Part shown: piece after piece, positions 1 through 4,943 of the stretch
Layout: every line of letters begins with the position of its first letter
Position numbering within the stretch: the stretch's first letter is position 1
DNA from: a bacterium
GTDB lineage: Bacteria > Patescibacteriota > Minisyncoccia > Phycocordibacterales > UBA1550
Direction of reading: 5' to 3'
NCBI GenBank assembly: GCA_021823825.1
Contig: JAKANJ010000033.1
Span: forward strand, 1-6,139
Length of the DNA stretch: 6,139 nt
Program-made: the position numbers and the translations under genes
The notes under the pieces: model-generated
Database searches by the model: none
The model's input: only the letters and a program-made list of their open reading frames with translations
What the model was told of the DNA's origin: nothing

Positions 1-1
1 T

Positions 2-110
2 AATCTGGTGGTTCATCGGAGAGGAAACACCTGATCTCATTCCGAACTCAGCAGTTAAGCTCTCTTGAGGCGATGATACTCGAAAGGGGAAAGTAGCTTG
101 CCGCCAGGTT
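2..110 (+). rRNA. rrf: 5S ribosomal RNA
   Basis: Structural RNA of the large ribosomal subunit. The conserved loop C core CCGAACTCAG (42-51) followed by GTTAAGC (54-60) is plain. The ends form helix I: AATCTGGTGG (2-11) pairs with CCGCCAGGTT (101-110), with two G-U pairs. GAGAG near 20-24 can pair with CTCTC near 60-64 as helix II. At about 109 nt it is shorter than the usual 115-120 nt, and the loss appears to be in the helix IV/V arm. The exact ends are uncertain by a few bases. Since 5S normally closes a 16S-23S-5S operon, the 23S gene is probably just off the left edge (inference). Confidence 0.93.
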
Positions 111-125
111 AAAGTATTCAATCTT

Positions 126-169
126 TAGAAAAAGCGCCACGCACTATTTAGTGCGTGGCGCTTTTTCTA
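126..169 (+). terminator. Strong intrinsic terminator after 5S rRNA
   Basis: A perfect 19-bp inverted repeat: 126-144 pairs with 151-169. One more possible pair (145/150) leaves a 4-nt loop. The GC-rich core (134-144 with 151-161) is flanked by AAAAA before and TTTTTCT after, so the U-tract follows the core on either strand. It could stop transcription both ways. It lies 16 bases after the 5S end and just before the promoter of the next gene, so it should insulate that gene from rRNA transcription. Confidence 0.93.
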
Positions 170-181
170 TAGTGCAAACTT

Positions 182-190
182 TGCTATGAT
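182..190 (+). promoter_or_regulatory. Extended -10 promoter of the VWA gene
   Basis: TGC followed by TATGAT (185-190) fits an extended -10 element (TGnTATAAT with one mismatch). The -35 region at about 162-167 (TTTTTC) is poor and falls in the terminator U-tract. Transcription would start near 197, one base before the ATG at 198, so the message would be leaderless. An odd-centred palindrome GCAAACTTTGC (174-184) abuts the -10 box. Confidence 0.5.
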
Positions 191-197
191 GGTAACA

Positions 198-1598
198 ATG
201 GATTGGGCAAGAAAAAGAAGGACTCTTTATATACTTGTTTTTGTTGCTATTGGGCTTTTGATTGTTTCCTATCCCATCTATCGGATTGCAACTCCTGCAC
301 CAACATGTTTTGACCAAAAGCAAAATGGCGACGAAACAGGCGTGGACTGTGGTGGTTCATGCGCGGCTTCTTGTCTCACCAACATAAAACCCCTCAATGT
401 TGTTTGGGCCAAGGCATTTTATCTGAGCGGCTCATCGTATGACCTTGGTGCCTATATTGAGAACCCAAACGCATCCTCGGGTGTAAAAGTTGCACGCTAC
501 ACATTTCAGGTTTCTGATAACGGTGGCAATATACTATTGGAAAAAACGGGAACTACGCAGATTCCACCAGGGTCTGGTTTCATCCTCTTTAACCCTCATG
601 TAGCTATCAATGGGAGCCCTGACCGGGTGAACGTTACTTTTAATCAAGACGACCTTACTCATTGGGTGAAAGCAGTGGCAGCCCCCTCTACTGTCACGAC
701 AAAAAATCAAAGCCTCACCAATACGGACACGTCTCCACGCTTTGATGCGACGCTTGTCAATACGGACACAGCAAACGATGTTGGTAGTCTTACTCTTACT
801 GCAATCATTTATGACGCGCTCCATCATCCTGTGGCGATCTCTCAAACACATGTTGATTCCGTTCCAATGGGTGGGACACAGGATATTTTTTTCACTTGGC
901 CAAATCGTTTTAGCAAGCACGTTGGCGGGAGTATCTGTACAACACCAGTGGATACGGTACTCGTCTTTGATCGTTCGGGTAGCATGGACAATGGGGGCAC
1001 TCCTCCAGAGCCACTTACGAGCGCAAAAAATGCCGCGGATACCTATATTGATACTGCAGATGTCGTAGACAAAATCGGGCTTGTTTCTTTCGCTACAACG
1101 GCCTCAAACCCGATTGACCAAATGCTTTCGCTCGATCATGACGCGGTAAAAAACAGCACTGATGCCATCCAGGTGGCAAAAGGTTCTGTCCAGTATACCG
1201 ACCTCGGTGATGCACTTGCATCTGCAGCGAATGAGCTACAAAGCATTCGGCATTCAAAAGATGCAAAATCGGTCATTGTTGCATTAACAGATGGTGTTGC
1301 AAATAGGCCGTTAAATCCTTCAAATGCAAGCGACAAGACATATGCGGCGACCTTTGCTGCACAGATTGCGGCAAGCGCACGTTCTGCAGGTATAGAAATT
1401 TATACCATCGGCCTTGGAAAGGATATTAATGAATCGTTCCTCCAAAACCAAATCGCCACAGATCCTGCACATTATTTTAAAGCACCAACAGCTGCCGATT
1501 TAGTGGGTGCATATAAAACAATATCGGAAAGTATCTGTAAACAGGAAGGTTTTATAACCGATATCATTGTTACCCCACGTACCGCGTTTGCACAATAG
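198..1598 (+). CDS. Membrane-anchored extracytoplasmic VWA domain protein with CPR-type cysteine motif
   Basis: Probable surface protein; function unknown, adhesion or metal-dependent ligand binding inferred. Numbered from ATG 198 (466 aa): residues 2-9 are basic and 10-30 form one membrane helix, so the rest should lie outside. TCFDQKQNGDETGVDCGG (36-53) plus C55 and C59 is a four-cysteine motif (C37, C51, C55, C59) common in CPR surface proteins. About 63-158 and 178-238 look like two beta-rich Ig-like units with NP/NT turns. The VWA domain (about 250-446) has a complete MIDAS metal site: D258-x-S260-x-S262 in DRSGSM, T334 in YTDLG, and D365 in TDG. C247 and C447 bracket it. There is no C-terminal anchor. 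In-frame ATGs at 186 and 189 exist, but they overlap the -10 box, so 198 is preferred. There is no Shine-Dalgarno site. rodA follows 96 bases later on the same strand with no clear terminator between, so cotranscription is possible. Confidence 0.9.
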   Translation: MDWARKRRTLYILVFVAIGLLIVSYPIYRIATPAPTCFDQKQNGDETGVDCGGSCAASCLTNIKPLNVVWAKAFYLSGSSYDLGAYIENPNASSGVKVARYTFQVSDNGGNILLEKTGTTQIPPGSGFILFNPHVAINGSPDRVNVTFNQDDLTHWVKAVAAPSTVTTKNQSLTNTDTSPRFDATLVNTDTANDVGSLTLTAIIYDALHHPVAISQTHVDSVPMGGTQDIFFTWPNRFSKHVGGSICTTPVDTVLVFDRSGSMDNGGTPPEPLTSAKNAADTYIDTADVVDKIGLVSFATTASNPIDQMLSLDHDAVKNSTDAIQVAKGSVQYTDLGDALASAANELQSIRHSKDAKSVIVALTDGVANRPLNPSNASDKTYAATFAAQIAASARSAGIEIYTIGLGKDINESFLQNQIATDPAHYFKAPTAADLVGAYKTISESICKQEGFITDIIVTPRTAFAQ

Positions 1599-1648
1599 TT
1601 TGACTCAAAACGGGGAAGTTTGATATACGTTTATTCTCTCAAGCGATG

Positions 1649-1677
1649 TTGCCGTGTCGGTAAAATTGGCATAGTAT
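1649..1677 (+). promoter_or_regulatory. Possible weak promoter of rodA
   Basis: TTGCCG (1649-1654) and TAGTAT (1672-1677) are separated by 17 bases; each matches the sigma-70 consensus at four of six positions. TATGGT (1675-1680) is an alternative -10 box. Either would start transcription at about 1684-1687, at or just before the GTG at 1686 and 8-11 bases before the ATG at 1695. This is weak, and read-through from the VWA gene is an alternative source of rodA mRNA. Confidence 0.3.
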
Positions 1678-1694
1678 GGTAGTCTGTGCTCAAT

Positions 1695-2840
1695 ATGAAA
1701 GGAATTAGCCTTGTCCGCGAAGTATTTTCTCGTAAAACGTCCATTGACTGGGTGCTTCTTCTTTCTGCCTCTGCAATAGTCATTTTTGGTCTCATAACGA
1801 TGAATGCGTTCGTTGGGCAGAACATGTTTTTCCAGAAACAACTGCTTTCGTTTGCTGTTGCCCTCGGTGCATTTTTTCTTGCTACGCGTGTTGATACCGA
1901 TGTATTGAAACGAACAAATGTCCTTGTTTGGCTTTTTTCAATTATTATATTTTTGCTAATGATTCTCTTTGCTATCGGGCATATTTCCCGAGGTGCGCAG
2001 AGCTGGTTCCGTGTTGGGTTGTTTGCATTTCAGCCAGCAGACGCAATGAAGCTTATTTTGATACTCGTCTTATCAAAGTATTTTTTACTTCGGCATGTGG
2101 AAATTGCCCACTTTCGTCATATTATTGTGTCTGGAATATACACAATGATCCCGTTTGTCCTTGTACTTTTACAACCTGCTTTTGGGTCGGCGATAACAAT
2201 TTTTCTTATTTGGTTCGGCATGATTCTCGTTTCTGGTGTTTCAAAAAAACACCTAGCCGTGGTTTTTCTTATTGGCGCCACGGCCTTTGCTGGGCTTTGG
2301 ATCGGCGTTCTCCGCCCATATCAGAAGAATCGTATTTTGACGTTTGTGCATCCGCTGTCTGACATCCATGGAACAGGGTACAACGCGTACCAGTCAACGA
2401 TTGCAGTTGGCTCTGGTCAAATTATTGGAAAAGGAGTCGGCTATGGAACTCAGTCTCGTTTGTTGTTTCTCCCTGAATACCAAACGGACTTTATTTTTTC
2501 AGCGTTTGCAGAGGAGTGGGGGTTTATTGGTGTTGTTATCCTTTTCGGTCTTTTCGCTGTTCTTATTGGTCGTATTTTGTACATTTCACTTCACGGAGCG
2601 ACAAACTTTGAAGTGCTGTATGGGGCGGGTGTCGCCATACTTATTATTTCAAACTTCTTTGTTAATATTGGAATGACTATCGGACTTTTGCCCGTTACGG
2701 GGGTTCCGGTGCCATTTATGAGCTATGGCGGATCGCATATTCTTATAGAGTTTATTGCACTTGGGCTCTTGGTTAGTATGAAAAAGAGCGCTCGGCCTGC
2801 TCACCCTAGCGCTCTTAGTAACGAATTCTTGGGAGTATAA
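1695..2840 (+). CDS. rodA: RodA, SEDS-family peptidoglycan glycosyltransferase
   Basis: Polymerises lipid II into glycan strands in the inner membrane during cell elongation, normally with a class B penicillin-binding protein, which is not encoded here. Numbered from ATG 1695 (381 aa, usual RodA length); about ten hydrophobic helices span the chain. Family motifs in order: GAQSWF (100-105), FQPADAMKL (112-120, usually QPSE..K; K119 kept), QPAFGSA (160-166), YNAYQSTIAVGSG (229-241), LPEYQTDFIFSAFAEEWG (259-276) with the catalytic-type Asp D265, and LPVTGVPVPFMSYGGS (332-347). The long outside loop lies between about 205 and 270. Odd point: the well-conserved Asp of QPD(L/F)G is Ala162 here (GCT at 2178-2180). 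An in-frame GTG at 1686 would add three residues; ATG is preferred, but a leaderless GTG start is possible. No Shine-Dalgarno site is seen. FtsW is less likely, since PVTGVPVPFMSYGGS and the lack of division genes fit RodA. The last codons overlap a terminator on the other strand. Confidence 0.93.
   Translation: MKGISLVREVFSRKTSIDWVLLLSASAIVIFGLITMNAFVGQNMFFQKQLLSFAVALGAFFLATRVDTDVLKRTNVLVWLFSIIIFLLMILFAIGHISRGAQSWFRVGLFAFQPADAMKLILILVLSKYFLLRHVEIAHFRHIIVSGIYTMIPFVLVLLQPAFGSAITIFLIWFGMILVSGVSKKHLAVVFLIGATAFAGLWIGVLRPYQKNRILTFVHPLSDIHGTGYNAYQSTIAVGSGQIIGKGVGYGTQSRLLFLPEYQTDFIFSAFAEEWGFIGVVILFGLFAVLIGRILYISLHGATNFEVLYGAGVAILIISNFFVNIGMTIGLLPVTGVPVPFMSYGGSHILIEFIALGLLVSMKKSARPAHPSALSNEFLGV
2781..2816 (-). 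terminator. Intrinsic terminator for the pilin operon, inside the 3' end of rodA
   Basis: AAGAGCGCT (2784-2792) and AGCGCTCTT (2808-2816) form a perfect 9-bp stem around a 15-nt loop. Read on the - strand, the stem runs into TTTTT (complement of 2781-2785), as expected for an intrinsic terminator. It begins 27 bases after the pilin stop codon. On the + strand only TT follows, so it should not stop rodA transcription. The same bases encode part of the RodA C-terminal tail (KKSARPAHPSALSN). Confidence 0.7.
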
Positions 2841-2842
2841 AA

Positions 2843-3391
2843 CTACAACGTTGCAGCTGTTGTGGGATCGCTTGAAACTTGCACAGCGCTGGTGGGGCGT
2901 ACCGGGTCATAGAATGGGTTCGTTGCCGTTGGGTACGTTCCCTCAATAGCGCAATAAGAGAGAAGCTTAAAATGCGTACCGTTAACTGAATTATAAAGGA
3001 AAGCGCGGTAAGTCCCGCCAGCACACGATGGATTAATGCCTCCCAATGGGTCACGGGGAAGTACTGGTATCATTTTTGCTGCTACGAGCCCAGGAATCCA
3101 ATTGCCACCATTATTAGAAAATGATCCTCCTGGTTCCGATCCAAACCAACCACCGCCAGTGACTGGGTATGATCCGTTCTCTGAGTAGTAACGATTAATC
3201 GCTGTTCGCAGTTGTACGAGTTCTGAGTAGCGAACAGTGTCACGAGTCTTTAAACGAGCTGATTGAACCGAGGAGATAACAACAGCGGAGAGGACAGCAA
3301 TGATAGAGATAACGACAAGAAGCTCTACTAGCGTAAAGCCCTTTTTGCCTAGAGGCGTCGTCTGGTTTGTTTTTTCTTTAATCATCATCAT
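2843..3391 (-). CDS. Type IV pilin-like protein with prepilin N-terminus
   Basis: Probable structural subunit of a type IV pilus or pseudopilus, processed by a prepilin peptidase (PilD-type, not in this window). Of 182 aa, the first 18 form a basic leader ending KKG. Cleavage G18/F19 would give FTLVELLVV with the conserved Glu at mature position 5 (E23), followed by a hydrophobic helix to about residue 41 and a polar alpha-helix to about 70. The globular part has a Gly/Asn-rich stretch (78-98), then NWIPGL (97-102) and LPRDP (111-115), a layout familiar from CPR pilins. C123 and C147 may form a disulfide. The TAG stop lies two bases from the convergent rodA stop. Three consecutive ATGs occur; the first shares its A with the TAA of the upstream gene (TAATG), so translation is probably coupled. 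No Shine-Dalgarno site is present. Major versus minor pilin role cannot be told. Confidence 0.92.
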   Translation of the reverse strand: MMMIKEKTNQTTPLGKKGFTLVELLVVISIIAVLSAVVISSVQSARLKTRDTVRYSELVQLRTAINRYYSENGSYPVTGGGWFGSEPGGSFSNNGGNWIPGLVAAKMIPVLPRDPLGGINPSCAGGTYRAFLYNSVNGTHFKLLSYCAIEGTYPTATNPFYDPVRPTSAVQVSSDPTTAATL

Positions 3392-3708
3392 TATTGTTGT
3401 GTTGCGTCGTTTTGCACTTGCTGCGGTGACTGCATCGCCTGCAGTTCTTTTATCTGAGCAGCCTCCTGAGCTGGGTCCATGTTATTTGAAGCCTTGTCGC
3501 TTACAATACCTGCGTAGATAAAGATGGCGACACCAAAAAATAGTGCAGCAACTCCAAGGAGAACAACACTTGCCGCGGTTGGGTCTGTCACACCTATTTT
3601 CCCAAGCAACGCATAAAGAGGGGAGTTCTTTAGTCGTGTCTGTTCAGCTTTCGCTTCAAGATGTTGCTGAGTTTGCGTATTATCAATATCGAATTCAACT
3701 CCTTCCAT
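3391..3708 (-). CDS. Small single-pass membrane protein of unknown function
   Basis: 105 aa, no enzyme domain recognised. The N-terminus is acidic and polar (MEGVEFDIDN, then Gln-rich to about residue 25), followed by a short amphipathic stretch NSPLYALLGKIGV (28-40), one clear membrane helix at about 46-67, and a polar, Gln/Ala-rich tail ending DATQQ that may be helical. No signal cleavage site and no cysteines. I recall comparable small one-helix proteins next to pilins in CPR genomes, but cannot confirm homology. Its stop overlaps the pilin start by one base, which suggests a shared job such as pilus assembly or membrane scaffolding (inference). It is preceded by a good promoter positioned for a nearly leaderless mRNA, and no Shine-Dalgarno site is seen. 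Coding is supported by the long frame, the clean TM pattern and the tight junctions on both sides. Confidence 0.82.
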   Translation of the reverse strand: MEGVEFDIDNTQTQQHLEAKAEQTRLKNSPLYALLGKIGVTDPTAASVVLLGVAALFFGVAIFIYAGIVSDKASNNMDPAQEAAQIKELQAMQSPQQVQNDATQQ

Positions 3709-3715
3709 TAGTTAC

Positions 3716-3743
3716 AGTATAAATCATGACTATTTTTTGTAAA
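3716..3743 (-). promoter_or_regulatory. Sigma-70-type promoter of the membrane protein-pilin pair
   Basis: On the - strand, TTTACA (3743-3738, five of six) and TATACT (3721-3716, five of six) are separated by 16 bases. The start site would be near 3709, one base before the ATG at 3708. The -35 box lies within the last codons of the GT4 gene and the -10 box in the 21-base gap. The pair could therefore be transcribed independently of the glycosyltransferase. Confidence 0.62.
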
Positions 3744-4875
3744 GCTCCGCAGTCTGCGCAACTACAGAATCGGTAGAAAACTCTCCAAGAACTTTTGCGT
3801 GGAGTGCTACAGCAAGCCTTGTTGCTAGAGAGGGTGAATCAACAATGCGTTGCATTGCATTGCGAATTGTGTCGGATGATCGTGGCGAAACAAGAAGCCC
3901 TGTTTTTTCGTTCTCAATTATTTCAGGAATTCCCCCAACCCGTGAAGCTACTACAGGGAGAACAGCAAATCCTGCTTCCAGAAGAACATAACCAAACGCT
4001 TCGGTTATTGAGGGGAGGAGAAACATGTCAAAAGCGGGCATATATCGAGCGGCATCTGGTTCAAATCCAGAAAGGATAACAGACGCATCCAGATCGCTTG
4101 CGCGAATTTGATTCTCCAGCGCAGTATATTCTTGTCCCGAGCCGACGATAATAAGTACTACTTTTTTTTGGATATCACTATCGTGCATGGCCTCAATGGC
4201 GTATGAAATTCCCTTATTTTTATGAAGCTCTGCTACGATGCCGACCCACGCACGGCTATCATCGTGAAGTTTTGAATTTTTTGCCAAAAAGTGTTCACGT
4301 GCCGACCTCTTTTCAAGAATCGTTTTTTCTTTTGATATGGGGAGATGCATTACGATAACTTTTTTTCTCATACCCCAAGCAGGTGCCTTTTTTGCGACAG
4401 CATCGGAGACGGCAATCGTTATGTCTGAAAGCGCAATGGTCATGAAGGCAGCAAGCTTAATAAAAAGACGCGCAATAATTGGGCGGTCTTCGTTAAATGC
4501 CCACCCGTGTGCAGTAAAAATGATGCGTGGTATTCCCGCAATGCGCGCCGCAATAGAGCCAAGGCTTCCTATCTTAGAGCTATTCAAGTGGACTGCATCA
4601 GGGTGCTCGTTCCTCATAGTGCGGATAAGGTCGCGAAAAGCAGAAAAGTCGCGAAATGGGTTAATGTCTCGCTCAAGAGAAGGAAGGTTTATTACCTGGA
4701 TATGTGCATCTCGAAGTTTTTCAGCAAGAAGCCCATTACCCCCTAATGCTACGATAGGCACAAAATATTTTTTATCAATATTTGTTGCGAGCTCATAAAC
4801 ATATTTTTGTGCTCCGCCCCAATTAGACTTAGTAATGATAAACAATACTTTTAACTTTTGTTCAGAATTTTTCAT
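3730..4875 (-). CDS. GT4-family (GT-B fold) glycosyltransferase
   Basis: Cytoplasmic enzyme expected to move a sugar from a nucleotide-sugar donor to a lipid-linked or surface glycan acceptor; the exact sugar cannot be read from sequence. 381 aa, normal for the family. The N-terminal Rossmann half opens KVLFIITKSNWGGAQKYVYE (9-28) with the Gly-Gly acceptor loop at 20-21, then HLNSSKIGSLGSIAAR (96-111) and TAHGW (121-125). The C-terminal donor half has VGIVAELHKNKG (211-222), GSGQEY (245-250) and the EX7E signature in E292-AFGYVLL-E300, then GGIPEII (314-320) and TGLLVSP (325-331). The usual Arg of the 'GR...KG' strand is not evident (VAELHKNKG). There is no signal peptide or clear membrane helix. 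It stands divergent to a polyprenyl glycosylphosphotransferase, which suggests both act in one polysaccharide or glycoprotein-glycan pathway. The single ATG at 4875 is the only good start and has no Shine-Dalgarno site. No terminator follows, so read-through into the next two genes is likely. Confidence 0.92.
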   Translation of the reverse strand: MKNSEQKLKVLFIITKSNWGGAQKYVYELATNIDKKYFVPIVALGGNGLLAEKLRDAHIQVINLPSLERDINPFRDFSAFRDLIRTMRNEHPDAVHLNSSKIGSLGSIAARIAGIPRIIFTAHGWAFNEDRPIIARLFIKLAAFMTIALSDITIAVSDAVAKKAPAWGMRKKVIVMHLPISKEKTILEKRSAREHFLAKNSKLHDDSRAWVGIVAELHKNKGISYAIEAMHDSDIQKKVVLIIVGSGQEYTALENQIRASDLDASVILSGFEPDAARYMPAFDMFLLPSITEAFGYVLLEAGFAVLPVVASRVGGIPEIIENEKTGLLVSPRSSDTIRNAMQRIVDSPSLATRLAVALHAKVLGEFSTDSVVAQTAELYKK

Positions 4876-4911
4876 AGCACGGCAAGTCGGTGTTGCAATA
4901 TCTGTGCTGGA

Positions 4912-4941
4912 ATTATACCCTATTTATGCTAGGATTGTACA
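4912..4941 (-). promoter_or_regulatory. Sigma-70-type promoter of the GT4 gene
   Basis: On the - strand, a perfect TATAAT (4917-4912) is preceded by TGTACA (4941-4936, four of six) at an 18-base spacing. Transcription would begin near 4905, giving a leader of about 30 nt before the ATG at 4875. The -35 box reaches to within three bases of the divergent start codon at 4944. Confidence 0.6.
4925..4935 (+). promoter_or_regulatory. Possible -10 box and Shine-Dalgarno site of the glycosylphosphotransferase gene
   Basis: TATGCT (4925-4930) matches the -10 consensus at four of six positions, with no convincing -35 at the right distance. It would start transcription near 4937, only seven bases before the ATG at 4944. 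AGGAT (4931-4935), nine bases before that ATG, is the only Shine-Dalgarno-like site in the window, but this -10 would leave it out of the mRNA. The two readings conflict; a promoter further left, within the GT4 start region, would keep the site. Confidence 0.3.
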
Positions 4942-4943
4942 AA

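Noticed and set aside
534..920. 128-aa open frame on the - strand
   Set aside because: Lies antisense within the VWA gene, whose protein has a complete domain structure; the shadow product shows no domain or plausible start region.
1599..1640. Possible terminator after the VWA gene (TCAAAAC...GTTTGA)
   Set aside because: Six weak pairs with a bulge, no GC core and no T-run after it; not enough to call.
1928..2676. Two + strand frames (144 and 110 aa) overlapping rodA
   Set aside because: Out-of-frame shadows of RodA, whose family motifs run unbroken through the region.
2845..2863. ACAAC...GTTGT hairpin as a rodA terminator
   Set aside because: Five-pair stem with low GC and no following T-run; lies in pilin coding sequence.
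3383..3391. CAT triplet repeat as a microsatellite or phase-variable tract
   Set aside because: Only three units, simply three consecutive ATG codons on the - strand; length change would add or remove Met without shifting the frame.
4337..4798. 153-aa + strand frame
   Set aside because: Antisense to the GT4 gene, which carries all its motifs in the other frame; no recognisable features of its own.
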